Source: a virus. Taken from it: a stretch of DNA of 26,774 nt. Location: positions 1 through 26,774 of IMG/VR virus record IMGVR_UViG_3300008120_001148. One strand, 5' to 3'. The notes beneath the pieces are model-generated. The model saw nothing but the letters and a program-made list of their open reading frames with translations, had not been told where the DNA came from and did no database searches. Of the stretch, positions 9,701 through 17,249 are shown in pieces. Every line of letters begins with the position of its first letter. Position 1 is the first letter of the stretch. Both the position numbers and the translations under genes were made by a program.

Positions 9701-11090
9701 TAAGATAGAAAACAATCAGGATAGAGGACAAACATCAAACGGATCTTCTACATACTTTGTTGTTAATGGATCAACCCCAGACAAGAACATCAATATATCT
9801 GGAGGGTCTGCTGGTATATCAGTAATGCTAAACCCAACAACTAATGTCGGTTACTATTTTGAAATAGCAGCGCTTGGTTTGGGCAACTTGTCAGATACAG
9901 AAAAGCAGGGGGTTAGCAATGTATTCTTTTACAAAGTTAAATCTAATAATGGAGTTGCTGTCCCTATTAAGTTGTGGGAAGGTTTGGGACAGATCACAGT
10001 TGATGATGGAAAATTCACAGGGCAGTCAAGAAGTTTTGCTGAAGAAAATCCGACGGTATATGACTTAGCAGTAGAATATGAAGATATAGGAGCAACAAGA
10101 AGATTCTATTTATATTTAAATGGTGTAATGATTAAGACTGTAGACGATACAGATCCACTCCCAGCATACTCTAATATAGCGCTATTTACTAGAGGGTCAT
10201 CAAGGGCAATGTTTGAAAATGTATATGCTTTGTGTAATAATTATTCTCAAAATACATCATTTAGTTTGGGTGCTCCAGCAAACTCTGTTTTTGGAGATCA
10301 GGAAATAGATGTAAATGAATCATTTAGAAAATATTCAATAAGTGGTTTAGTTCAAAATACATATCTGACTGGAATAAGTGCTTCTGAACCACCAAAGTAT
10401 GATATTTATTTTGAAGAGTTTGGAAGCATTATGAGAGAAATGGCATCATTTAATTTTAAATATGATAAAGCATATCCAGCACTAAGCGCAAAAATATCAC
10501 CAACATTTAATAAGATGAAGGGTTACGCTGTGTCTGGATTCAGAGCAGGGTCCTATGGCGCAGAGTTTTTAATATTTAATACAACAGATGCTCCACTATC
10601 TCTAGACGAAACTAGCGGAAACTATTTGAGAGTTCAAGGAATTACATTTACACAGCAATCTGATAATAATCTTACGGTTGATGAGTATTTTAATAAGAAC
10701 AGTCTTGCATCAAATCCACAATTTGTTGCTGATCAACTAATATCAAATCCTTATAAAATTAAGCAGGATTATCAAGATATTAAATTAAGCAGAATGACAT
10801 ATGGTAAAAAAGATTTTGCTATAGATACAACCTATATACAGTCACAAGATGAGGCACACAGTTTAATGAAGTGGCTAGTTGAAAAAATTACTAAGCCAAG
10901 AAGATCACTAGGCGTTCAGATATTTTCAATACCAACAATTCAATTGGGAGATATTGTTAGTGTAGACTATAAAGAAAATAACATAAGTATGGCATCTGAT
11001 CCAAACAATAGGTTTGTTGTATATAACATTGAATTTTCCAGAAGTTCCGATGGGCCGTCTATGACTTTGTTTTTAAGTGAGGTTGTGTAA
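6702..11090 (+). CDS. Large tail hub / tail-tip protein with lectin-like domain
   Basis: At 1462 residues this is the largest complete gene here, and it follows the distal-tail position as the central tip or baseplate hub protein does. The section around residues 540-650 (SSAVSLLLDYIGFSNYTF, then VAEVLQDLAVSTQTAMFFDE) and the last 70 residues (LGDIVSVDYKENN, then RFVVYNIEFSRSSDGPSM) read like the hub domains of Prophage_tail or gp27-like proteins, which bind the tube end and form a channel. Between them, about residues 990-1180, lies a beta-rich segment (YFEIAALGLG, YDLAVEYEDIGATRRFYLYLNG, NIALFTRGSS) typical of ConA-like/LamG jelly-roll domains that bind glycans. It probably takes part in host surface recognition. 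It starts at a TAATG overlap and ends the same way. No peptidase or lysozyme motif was recognised. Confidence 0.75.
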   Translation: MFEDKDLQTFLETSSTVRNKSVITAEWNMNIPTNIKHIGNYRYRPTQSGSVYSSLPTSFDINDAGNFYTGATDADVLVDGSFDNNDTPTIFLTKKEKLQMLYSLEDCFNQFRPRSGINKAVFFENGKLHHPNLFMADRPRYYMPDKNDMFKYWTSYRNETQYRYTYNDASIAYGFSEKFIDKDNVEKKGVAENSEYGIASKVRGAQYDIEDACPFVVYKEKVPTNRIVVKMQTHVGTENLGPFSSSTGSFADPFYGELNQKTPSRWKIQILKDNSWQDVISFDPSKRRKDGSAIIKSDGYVEISYGLIVPDEWRANFVFAETYPTTLFLPAKSVIGYAYLIKENETDMGEYHIWNGEDYTIIKPKYGWYIQDETVDRLTNFVTDATSPDTFIRPLDGKLQYREFEYVSGIRVVVDTMNVKDSTFDLIEISPRLVMNISDKTLDYSINKSASDLGISGLPVGQLVASNGSINIFDYDQAFNENNTSSIVQKYTDRHIQFKFYEVIVDVDGWDYWVPIKTLYSDSFPKADLINKRISISLRDMYWYLESLTAPQILMTEVSVSSAVSLLLDYIGFSNYTFKRVANEKEVIIPYFFVAPDRSVAEVLQDLAVSTQTAMFFDEYNNFVMMSKNYIMPTKTERPTTFELKGTNDLVQFERIKNKTQANTKLANIISISGQSNSAYNDGVINYTPRHIQRSIGSIRQASLLDEERFYVYKPALLWEVSGTENTKSLNNEIGTQSSYLLTAIPLNSNLSAEVPTVKNNVVINNTFSLGEAVFWIARYNGYFYSQGEIIKYDAIQHNVTGFGNVWITSIEEYQNYFSKLPFNGKIYPTGLVRIYSEPKYFEQGGVVKLQNGPVVKHGRGQFGTEVVAHSAGISDYWKSDDNVKGCYMASEYLFDNKTPIPTTTTASAGKTTNTGVSADAISRTSSRTGLIKNFLSTTLVGEITTQTQQVPGSIQSSAFSLTGPNFTTKEKPRDFVSYVHKSLENKKYKHFGTRMRIVGKIENNQDRGQTSNGSSTYFVVNGSTPDKNINISGGSAGISVMLNPTTNVGYYFEIAALGLGNLSDTEKQGVSNVFFYKVKSNNGVAVPIKLWEGLGQITVDDGKFTGQSRSFAEENPTVYDLAVEYEDIGATRRFYLYLNGVMIKTVDDTDPLPAYSNIALFTRGSSRAMFENVYALCNNYSQNTSFSLGAPANSVFGDQEIDVNESFRKYSISGLVQNTYLTGISASEPPKYDIYFEEFGSIMREMASFNFKYDKAYPALSAKISPTFNKMKGYAVSGFRAGSYGAEFLIFNTTDAPLSLDETSGNYLRVQGITFTQQSDNNLTVDEYFNKNSLASNPQFVADQLISNPYKIKQDYQDIKLSRMTYGKKDFAIDTTYIQSQDEAHSLMKWLVEKITKPRRSLGVQIFSIPTIQLGDIVSVDYKENNISMASDPNNRFVVYNIEFSRSSDGPSMTLFLSEVV

Positions 11091-11662
11091 TGTCAAGTCC
11101 AATAAAATCAGTAGATCCAGTTTATCTCTCTGCAGTGGCAGCAATTCCAGAACCATCTCAATCAAAAGAAGATGATTCAGTAAAAATTGCAACGCCAGAT
11201 TTAATTCTTGCAAATGATGAAATGATGTCAATAGAAATAATGACAGACTTAATATTTGAGGATATAGGCGGATACGAACTTGCAACAATTTCAAGGCACG
11301 ATTTGGTTAATGGTCAAAAAGTTATATATGCTCCAATTAAAAACCTTACAGACCTTTATCTTCAGTATAACCCAAACAATGTTTTAAGACTTCAGTCTGC
11401 CGATTCATACTTTAAATCATTATCTTTGTCTATTCTTGATCATATTCCAGTGTGTGGAACAGGCTATGATCTAGTTGGCACTGACCCAGACCTTACAAAA
11501 CGAACTAAAGTGCCTAACTGTAAGTCTGTTTATATAGACCCCATAACTGGAGACCTAGTTATTAATGTTGTTAATGTTAAAGAAAATGAGCAGGTCGAGG
11601 TAGAAATATTGACCGCTGGAAATATTTTTGATGATACAATATACTATGGGAGCAGCCAATGA
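11090..11662 (+). CDS. Tail-associated protein of unknown function
   Basis: This 190-residue acidic protein is translated through TAATG coupling with the hub gene and overlaps the next start (ATGA). It has a Ser/Pro/Asp-rich N-terminus, then a mixed region (MTDLIFEDIGGYELATISRH). There is a Cys-containing loop (CGTGYDLVGTDPDL, then KVPNC) that might form a disulphide or bind metal. The end is beta-like (SVYIDPITGDLVINVVNVKE). It resembles small structural proteins placed between hub and fibre genes in actinobacterial and aquatic phages. Position suggests a tail-tip component; I do not recognise the family. Confidence 0.55.
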   Translation: MSSPIKSVDPVYLSAVAAIPEPSQSKEDDSVKIATPDLILANDEMMSIEIMTDLIFEDIGGYELATISRHDLVNGQKVIYAPIKNLTDLYLQYNPNNVLRLQSADSYFKSLSLSILDHIPVCGTGYDLVGTDPDLTKRTKVPNCKSVYIDPITGDLVINVVNVKENEQVEVEILTAGNIFDDTIYYGSSQ

Positions 11663-12822
11663 TAACTAATACAGGAAAAAATCTTTTAGCAAAATACCTT
11701 GTGGGGCAAACACCATCATATGCATCTCATATTGCTGTTGGGTGCGGGGTAAACCCAGTAGTATCTGACTATACATTTACTACCCAAGAGTTAAATGAAT
11801 TAAAAGATAAGCAATCTTTAGCATTTGAAATGTTTAGATCTCCTATTATTTCTAGGGGCTTCGTAAATGAAAATGGTCTTTCTAAAGTTGTATTAACAGC
11901 AGAACTTCCAACAGAAGAAAGATATGAGATTACAGAGGTTGGCATATTTTCTGCAGGGTCAAATCCTGTTGCTGGCTCATTTGATAGTCGAGTAATTTAT
12001 TCTTTTGCAGATACTGATAACTGGAAATATAATCCAGCAGGATTATCTGCTGTCGACATTCCAGTAAAGTATGAGCCACTAGATGGAGAGTCTCAGAATG
12101 GAACAATAAATCAGAATGATAAAGTTTTTTCAACAAATGCAGACAATAGAATTTTTACACAAAATGATAGAGTAGCAAGAAATGAAAGATGTAGATTTTT
12201 AAATAACATAATTGCAATGCGTGGAGACACATCCACAATAACAATCGACGGTTCTGGAGTTATGCAGGCAGGAAGTGGGTCAAACTATATTAGGCTTGAC
12301 GAAACATCTGTTGACTTTACAAAAAACAGTCCTACTGATGAATTAAGGCTTGCATTTTCTGTTGTTAGCAAAGTTGCCAATTCAGTAACCATACCAGATA
12401 ATGTAAAAATACTTTTAGAGTTTTCTCATACTGGCCCAAACTCAAGTCAAGAATATGCAAGGTTTCAGGTAAACATTGATGACACCTCTTACTCCGCTGG
12501 CACCGCCCCAAAAGAAAATAATTTTGCAACGAATAGATATATTGTTTCTACTAGTTCATTTCAAGATTTAAAGAAGAGTGCTAGTTTTAGTTGGGCGGAT
12601 GCTTCAACTGCTAAGATATATACATCAATAACTAAAGACGGATTACCTTCAGAATCTTTTTACATTTGTTTGGATGCTTTAAGAATTGAAAATACAACAT
12701 CTACAAACTCGTTGTATGGGCTAACTGGTTATTCTGTAATTAAAAATGTACAGGCTAGACCAATCATTAAGTCTGCAAATACAACTAACTATATAGAGTT
12801 TAGATTTGTTTTGGATGTTTAG
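11659..12822 (+). CDS. Tail fibre-like virion protein
   Basis: The 387-residue product opens with MITNTGKNLLAKYLVGQTP and a GCG-containing strand, a style of N-terminus seen in virion proteins of aquatic and actinobacterial phages. The segment LPTEERYEITEVGIFSAG is the kind of beta-helical or attachment segment found in fibre and baseplate-wedge proteins. From about residue 190 on the protein is Ser/Thr-rich and strand-forming (STITIDGSGVMQAGSGSNY, then FYICLDALRIENTTSTNSLY), probably a beta-sandwich that could bind sugar. It starts by ATGA overlap with the previous gene and is followed after two bases by the next ATG. Likely a receptor-binding fibre or its adaptor, by position and composition. 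Confidence 0.6.
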   Translation: MITNTGKNLLAKYLVGQTPSYASHIAVGCGVNPVVSDYTFTTQELNELKDKQSLAFEMFRSPIISRGFVNENGLSKVVLTAELPTEERYEITEVGIFSAGSNPVAGSFDSRVIYSFADTDNWKYNPAGLSAVDIPVKYEPLDGESQNGTINQNDKVFSTNADNRIFTQNDRVARNERCRFLNNIIAMRGDTSTITIDGSGVMQAGSGSNYIRLDETSVDFTKNSPTDELRLAFSVVSKVANSVTIPDNVKILLEFSHTGPNSSQEYARFQVNIDDTSYSAGTAPKENNFATNRYIVSTSSFQDLKKSASFSWADASTAKIYTSITKDGLPSESFYICLDALRIENTTSTNSLYGLTGYSVIKNVQARPIIKSANTTNYIEFRFVLDV

Positions 12823-12824
12823 CC

Positions 12825-13262
12825 ATGGCAAATACACCAGATAAAGGAATAAAAAATGTTATTATTAAAAAAGATGCCTTGGGAAAGGTCACAAGCAAAA
12901 ACTCTGTTGTTGTAAGATTTCGCCTGGTATCTGAAGATAAAAATAGAAAATCGGCTTACTCTCAAATATATGTTGCTGAGTCTGGAGAGGTCTACTTGGG
13001 AGTTGGAGATATAAACCTCGTTGGAAATACTATTATAGTTAACTGGGCTGCTGGAGAAATAATGACGCAGATACTTTATGATGTATTTATTGGATTTGAT
13101 TCTGCTACCCCAACATATAGGGCATCTACAGGATCATCAAACTATTCATTTTTAAAAACTGGTACATCTTCTGTTCAGGTTATTGTTCAAGCATCTTCTA
13201 TAAATCCCACACTAAATAATAATTTAAAGATATATGATTCTGGAATAGTGAGTCTGGTATAA
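12825..13262 (+). CDS. Small beta-rich structural protein
   Basis: This 145-residue protein starts two bases after the preceding stop. After a Lys-rich N-terminus it is mostly alternating hydrophobic residues with Gly/Ser/Thr turns (YVAESGEVYLGVGDINLVG, then TPTYRASTGSSNYSFLKTG), as in a single beta-sandwich domain. It sits between two fibre-like genes and is probably a virion or fibre accessory. No family is recognised. Its stop codon lies within the TATAAT of the promoter-like site just before the next gene. Confidence 0.5.
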   Translation: MANTPDKGIKNVIIKKDALGKVTSKNSVVVRFRLVSEDKNRKSAYSQIYVAESGEVYLGVGDINLVGNTIIVNWAAGEIMTQILYDVFIGFDSATPTYRASTGSSNYSFLKTGTSSVQVIVQASSINPTLNNNLKIYDSGIVSLV

Positions 13263-13263
13263 T
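13256..13263 (+). promoter_or_regulatory. Promoter-like -10 (GGTATAAT), possible leaderless start
   Basis: A perfect TATAAT at 13258-13263 ends six bases before ATG 13270, and that gene has no ribosome binding site in the short space. This is the layout of leaderless promoters known from Actinobacteria. No convincing -35 is visible. The same GGTATAAT occurs before the primase gene. In AT-rich DNA chance occurrence is a real possibility. Confidence 0.3.
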
Positions 13264-13269
13264 TATATT

Positions 13270-13713
13270 ATGGCAATTTTACCATTACCCGAAAGAGGAC
13301 AGCCACTAGATGTAACTTATCTTTATCAGATAGTTAAGGCTTTGAACGACCTGTCAACACAGGCATCTACATCTATTTATAAATATGTTACAGTTGATAC
13401 TCCTAACGCAGGAAAGCAAAGCGTAAAGACATCAGAGGCAAGAATTATTGGAGGATATGTTCAGGTAACATCTGGATCATCTCAAACCGCTGGGTCATCT
13501 CAGTCATTTTCTTACAGCCTTCCAAGTGAATTTAAATTTCCTCCAGTTGTTACTGCAACGCCAATAAATATTGGAAATACAGATGCTGGAAAGGATGTTA
13601 CTGTTACACTACTTAGCGTATCAACTTCAAAAATTGAAGGAACCGTTAAGTTCAATGTTGGTGGAGATACCACTGTCGGAGTTAACCTATTGATAGTTGG
13701 AATACCTAACTAA
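13270..13713 (+). CDS. Tail fibre tip-like structural protein
   Basis: The 147-residue protein has a short helical N-terminus (LDVTYLYQIVKALNDLSTQA), suited to oligomerisation, followed by a Ser/Gln/Thr-rich beta domain (SGSSQTAGSSQSFSYSLPSE, then FKFPPVVTATPINIGNT). The pattern FPPVVTATP resembles the small lectin-like C-terminal domains of some fibre proteins. It is the last gene of the tail block, and its TAA overlaps the next ATG (TAATG). There is no ribosome binding site before the ATG, but a TATAAT lies six bases upstream. A receptor-binding or fibre-tip role is inferred. Confidence 0.55.
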   Translation: MAILPLPERGQPLDVTYLYQIVKALNDLSTQASTSIYKYVTVDTPNAGKQSVKTSEARIIGGYVQVTSGSSQTAGSSQSFSYSLPSEFKFPPVVTATPINIGNTDAGKDVTVTLLSVSTSKIEGTVKFNVGGDTTVGVNLLIVGIPN

Positions 13714-13904
13714 TGATTTATTGTAAAAAATGTAAGGGTAGAATGTTTGTTGATAGATCTTATTCACAAATAAATAATCTTGAATTATATTGTATGTCTT
13801 GCGGATCAAGGACCTTCTTTCATCCGCCCAGCAACTCAAAGGAGGGCATGTGGCTGTTAAAAAGGGAAGTATTGAGAGCGAAGGCTACAATGTCCTCCCT
13901 GTAA
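13713..13904 (+). CDS. Small zinc-ribbon protein
   Basis: This 63-residue protein has Cys4-x2-Cys7 and Cys27-x2-Cys30, the spacing of a zinc ribbon, followed by a basic tail. The start is coupled to the previous stop by TAATG. Its last 55 bases overlap the next gene, whose own AAAGGAGG lies inside it. It begins the block of small genes between the tail and replication modules. Zinc ribbons of this size often bind nucleic acid or an RNA polymerase partner, but nothing here fixes the target. Confidence 0.65.
   Translation: MIYCKKCKGRMFVDRSYSQINNLELYCMSCGSRTFFHPPSNSKEGMWLLKREVLRAKATMSSL
13838..13845 (+). promoter_or_regulatory. Strong ribosome binding site (AAAGGAGG) setting GTG start
   Basis: AAAGGAGG lies four bases before GTG 13850. 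An in-frame ATG at 13790 further upstream has no such site and would overlap deep into the zinc-ribbon gene, so the GTG is the better start for the next gene. Confidence 0.7.
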
Positions 13905-14392
13905 TTCCAGGGAATAAAAAGGTCTGGTTCTTAAATGGTGATCTTGTTAGAATACATCACCTTAACAAATCTAATGGAATAATGTCTGTTTATAATATTA
14001 ACAAAGACAGAATTGAAAGTTGTTTAATTAATGATTTTAAAAAAAATAGAGAACGAGCATACACCGTTGGGGAGACTGCTAGTTTAGTTAATCGTCATAA
14101 AAAATATATGCCATCACTAATGAGAAGAGGAATTATTCCATTTCCTAAAGGATCTCAAAAGGGTGGTGCAAGAGGATTCAGAGTTAGATCATATTACTCT
14201 GAGTCGCAAGTTAGAGAGATTCGTGATATACTGGCTACATACCATATTGGTAGGCCAAGAAAAGATAAGTTAATTACAAACGATATTACTCCCAGCAAGG
14301 CTGAGTTGACTAGACGAATGGGAGATGGTATACTTACATATACGAGAACTGAAGATGGGCGGTTTGTTCCAATTTGGAATGAATCTATTTAG
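13850..14392 (+). CDS. MerR-like helix-turn-helix DNA-binding protein
   Basis: Read from GTG 13850 the product is 180 residues, beginning MAVKKGSIESEGYNV. The central part (AYTVGETASLVNRHKKYMPS, LMRRGIIPFPKG, then RGFRVRSYYSESQVREIRDI) follows the layout of MerR-type winged helix-turn-helix domains: a recognition helix, a wing with Gly and Arg, and a third helix. An N-terminal stretch (KVWFLNGDLVRIHHLNKSNG) may be a small beta domain. It could regulate phage transcription or act as an excisionase or replication accessory; the neighbours (zinc ribbon before, replication genes after) fit a regulator at a module boundary. An alternative start at ATG 13790 would add 20 residues but lacks a ribosome binding site. 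Confidence 0.65.
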   Translation: MAVKKGSIESEGYNVLPVIPGNKKVWFLNGDLVRIHHLNKSNGIMSVYNINKDRIESCLINDFKKNRERAYTVGETASLVNRHKKYMPSLMRRGIIPFPKGSQKGGARGFRVRSYYSESQVREIRDILATYHIGRPRKDKLITNDITPSKAELTRRMGDGILTYTRTEDGRFVPIWNESI

Positions 14393-14405
14393 CGAAGGGT
14401 ATGAA

Positions 14406-14615
14406 ATGGAAAACGAAGCAACAAAGGTATCTGTAACACTTGGATATACTTTAAATTTAGGAAACTTTCAATCGCTTAGACTAGATCTTGGCGTAACAGA
14501 TGCAAGGCGTGATGGAGAAAATGTAGATCAGGCTTTTGAGCGTGTGTACAAGTTTGTTGAAGACAAACTAACAGCAAAGATTTTGGAAGCACAGACCGAG
14601 GCTGAAGCAAAGTAA
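14406..14615 (+). CDS. Small conserved-type phage protein, unknown
   Basis: The start at ATG 14406 is chosen because GAAGGG lies about eight bases upstream. An upstream in-frame ATG at 14325 would only read the previous gene's sequence out of frame. The 69-residue product has an alternating pattern (KVSVTLGYTLNLGNFQSLRL, then DLGVTDARRDGENVDQAFER) and a helical Glu/Ala/Lys C-terminus. I have the impression that small proteins of this pattern occur near replication genes in other phages, but I know no function. It overlaps the next gene by one base (TAATG). Confidence 0.55.
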   Translation: MENEATKVSVTLGYTLNLGNFQSLRLDLGVTDARRDGENVDQAFERVYKFVEDKLTAKILEAQTEAEAK

Positions 14616-14923
14616 TGGCAGACCGCAAAGACCGAATGGCTTTGCTCAGTCGCTACAACAAACTTCATTTGCAGAGATACGAGCAAAAGGCCAACTTAAA
14701 CTTAAATGTTGAGCAGTGGGCTGCCGATGGTCTTATTGAGTCATATGGAATTTCAGCATGCTATGATTTGTTAGATTTTTATTTTCAGGTATCTGTAAGC
14801 CCATCGTGGAATGTTTTTGCTTACAAGGCTCAAGATTTGTTAGATAGAAAAAATGAAATACAAAAAGATATTAAAGATAGAGCAGAGCGTAGACAGAAAG
14901 CAAAGGAGTGGCTAAGTGAATAA
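14615..14923 (+). CDS. Unknown small protein next to DnaB, candidate helicase loader
   Basis: The 102-residue product is almost wholly helical and charged (RYNKLHLQRYEQKANLNLNV, then KNEIQKDIKDRAERRQKAKE). It sits immediately upstream of the DnaB-type helicase, and its end overlaps the helicase start by eight bases. Small helical proteins just before a phage replicative helicase are often its loader, or belong to the replisome, so that role is proposed on context alone. No AAA+ motif is present, so it is not a DnaC-type loader. Confidence 0.5.
   Translation: MADRKDRMALLSRYNKLHLQRYEQKANLNLNVEQWAADGLIESYGISACYDLLDFYFQVSVSPSWNVFAYKAQDLLDRKNEIQKDIKDRAERRQKAKEWLSE
14902..14908 (+). promoter_or_regulatory. 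Ribosome binding site for the helicase GTG start
   Basis: AAAGGAG ends seven bases before GTG 14916, inside the end of the previous gene. It supports GTG as the helicase start. Confidence 0.6.
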
Positions 14924-16136
14924 TACAGAGTCAAAACTAATTACCGCTGTATTACAGGATAAACAAATTCATGTATTGCTACAGGCTAATGTTGAAAACC
15001 TTTTGAGAACCCATGGAGATATTTGGAATTTTATAAGGCTTTATTTTGAGAATAATTCCTCACTACCGCCAGCAGACCTAGTTAGAGAAAAATTTAGAGA
15101 CTTTGATCCAATCCCAGGCGTAGGTGCAACTAAGCACCACCTAGAAGAATTGCAAGGAGAATATCTAAGCGATAGTCTAAAAGATATTCTAAGATCTGCT
15201 GCAACACAGGTTCAGCAAGGTGAGGGTGGCAAGGCTTTAGAAAGTCTTATTACTCAAACATCTGAATTAAAAAAGAATACTGCTGCTATCAGAGACATTG
15301 ATGTTACTGACCTAGATTCTGCAGTTGCATATTTTGAAAATGTAAAAAAGCAACAAGAGTTAGGCCATATAGGAATTAAGACTGGGCTACCAGGATTTGA
15401 TAACTACCTGCCTTCTGGAATCATGCCAGGGCAACTAGGAGTCTTCTTGGCATATCCAGGTATCGGAAAGTCCTGGTTGGCTCTCTATTTCGCTGTACAG
15501 GCCTGGAAACAGGGTCGTAGCCCATTGGTCATCAGTCTTGAAATGAGTGAGACAGAGGTTCGCAATCGTGTCTTTGCAATTATGGGTGAGGGTAGATGGT
15601 CTCATAGAAAATTAAGTAATGGAGAAATAGAGTTAGACATGCTAAAAGAATGGCATGCAAAAAATCTACAGGGCAAGCCAGAGTTTCACATCATCTCAAA
15701 TGATCAGGGTGGTGAAATCAATCCATCAGTTCTTCGTGGAAAGATTGATCAATATAAACCAGACTTTGTCATTGTTGACTATTTACAACTAATGTCTCCA
15801 AATCAAAAGTCTGAAAATGAGACGGTACGAATGAAGAACCTTTCACGAGAACTTAAACTTATGGCGATCAGTGAAGAAGTTCCTATTATTGCCATTTCAT
15901 CTGCTACCCCAGACGATGTAAGTGACCTATCTACGGTTCCTACATTAGGCCAAACTGCATGGTCTAGGCAGATTGCATATGATGCTGACTGGGTATTGGC
16001 GTTGGGTCGTGGGGCCAATAGTGACATTATTGAATGTGCCTTTAGAAAGAACCGTAATGGGTTTATGGGTGACTTCTTGGTACAGTGTGATTTTGATAAA
16101 GGATACTATAGATATAAAGACTTTGAAGATAAGTAG
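14916..16136 (+). CDS. dnaB: DnaB-like replicative DNA helicase
   Basis: This is a hexameric 5'-3' DNA helicase that would open the fork for phage replication. The 406-residue protein has a helical N-terminal domain (about 1-110) and a RecA-type motor domain. Walker A is YPGIGKSW (Gly182, Gly184, Lys185, Ser186). The segment SLEMSETEVRNR is the DnaB H1a-type motif, Walker B is FVIVDYLQLM (Asp288), and the C-terminal AFRKNRNG carries the basic residues that act as finger and DNA contact. Length fits the family, if slightly short. It starts at GTG 14916 behind AAAGGAG and is followed after 12 bases by the primase, its usual partner. Confidence 0.92.
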   Translation: MNNTESKLITAVLQDKQIHVLLQANVENLLRTHGDIWNFIRLYFENNSSLPPADLVREKFRDFDPIPGVGATKHHLEELQGEYLSDSLKDILRSAATQVQQGEGGKALESLITQTSELKKNTAAIRDIDVTDLDSAVAYFENVKKQQELGHIGIKTGLPGFDNYLPSGIMPGQLGVFLAYPGIGKSWLALYFAVQAWKQGRSPLVISLEMSETEVRNRVFAIMGEGRWSHRKLSNGEIELDMLKEWHAKNLQGKPEFHIISNDQGGEINPSVLRGKIDQYKPDFVIVDYLQLMSPNQKSENETVRMKNLSRELKLMAISEEVPIIAISSATPDDVSDLSTVPTLGQTAWSRQIAYDADWVLALGRGANSDIIECAFRKNRNGFMGDFLVQCDFDKGYYRYKDFEDK

Positions 16137-16137
16137 G

Positions 16138-16143
16138 TATAAT
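16138..16143 (+). promoter_or_regulatory. Promoter-like TATAAT before primase
   Basis: A perfect TATAAT, in the context GGTATAAT, ends five bases before ATG 16149 in the only gap between helicase and primase. No ribosome binding site is present, which fits leaderless transcription as in Actinobacteria. A -35 element is not recognisable. Could be chance. Confidence 0.3.
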
Positions 16144-16148
16144 ATGGT

Positions 16149-17240
16149 ATGTCAAAAAATAGGGAAAACATTCCACCAGATTTTTATCACCACAAGCCAC
16201 TCAGGAAATTTTACATCAATGGTGTAATTCAGGACGAGGCTCTATTGGGCAGACTTAAAATTGAATATATAAGGTTGTTGGTTTCAGAAATGAGGCTATG
16301 TGGATATGTGCCAAGACTTGATCTTGACCCAGACTTCACAATAAGGTATAATGATATAAAAGGTTTTTTTGAATTTGAATTATCTATACACGGAGTTTAC
16401 GCAGGGAAAAGGAAGAGCGAATGGATAGCAGGGGTAGATGGAACCAATCCAATTCTTATACCGCAGAACAGAATGTTCTTTTGTTTTTCCTGTCAAAAGT
16501 CTGCAGATCTTATAGAACTTGTAATGCATACTTCGGGTAGAACATATTTTGAGGCAGCAAGATTTATTAAAACAAAGGAAAAGTTGAGTAATCTGGTAGT
16601 AGACATTGATCGTAGTCTTGCTGAAGAAGAAAAATATAAGCCATTTGATGAATTAATAATTAAAAGATTACATAACAATCTTTCTTTATCAGAAAGACCA
16701 AAGGACTATTTTAAATATCGTAAAATAACTCAACAGTCATGGAATAAATTTTCTTTAGGGTATTCAGAAAAACAGGATATGGTAACTGTTCCAGTGCATA
16801 GTCCAGACGGAGTGCCAATTGGATTTGTTGGAAGATCTATAGAGGGCAAAGACTTTAAAAATACACCAGGCTTACCAAAGAGCAAGACGTTGTTTAACTT
16901 GCATCGTGTAAAGAAATCTGATAGAGTATACATTGTAGAATCATCTTTTGATGCAATCAGGCTGGATCAGGTGGGTATTCCAGCAGTTGCAACATTAGGT
17001 GCAAATGTATCAAACAAACAAATAGAATTGCTTCAAAAGTATTTCAATAACATTATTGTTATTGCTGATAACGATGAGGCAGGAGGAAACATGAAAGATA
17101 GAATAGTTGAAAGACTTGGCTCTCGTGTTTCTGTTATTAAAATAAACAAACAATACAAAGACATAGGCGATATGCCAGATGAAGAAATTAAAGATTTAAG
17201 TTTTTCATTTGACAAAAGCATAGCGTCTATGCTAAACTAA
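16149..17240 (+). CDS. DnaG-type DNA primase
   Basis: This enzyme would lay down RNA primers at the fork. The 363-residue protein ends in a TOPRIM catalytic fold: VESSFDAI with Glu264, then VIADNDEAGG with Asp307 and Asp309, matching the E and DxD metal-binding motifs. Before it lies the basic RNA-polymerase-like section (PDGVPIGFVGRSIEG). In the N-terminal third only one half of the expected zinc-binding CHC2 finger is clear, FFCFSCQKSADLIELVM (Cys112, Cys115); the first Cys/His pair cannot be found at the normal distance. It has no C-terminal helicase domain, which fits the separate DnaB gene just upstream. The next gene follows after a 22-base gap. Confidence 0.88.
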   Translation: MSKNRENIPPDFYHHKPLRKFYINGVIQDEALLGRLKIEYIRLLVSEMRLCGYVPRLDLDPDFTIRYNDIKGFFEFELSIHGVYAGKRKSEWIAGVDGTNPILIPQNRMFFCFSCQKSADLIELVMHTSGRTYFEAARFIKTKEKLSNLVVDIDRSLAEEEKYKPFDELIIKRLHNNLSLSERPKDYFKYRKITQQSWNKFSLGYSEKQDMVTVPVHSPDGVPIGFVGRSIEGKDFKNTPGLPKSKTLFNLHRVKKSDRVYIVESSFDAIRLDQVGIPAVATLGANVSNKQIELLQKYFNNIIVIADNDEAGGNMKDRIVERLGSRVSVIKINKQYKDIGDMPDEEIKDLSFSFDKSIASMLN

Positions 17241-17249
17241 TACAAACAT

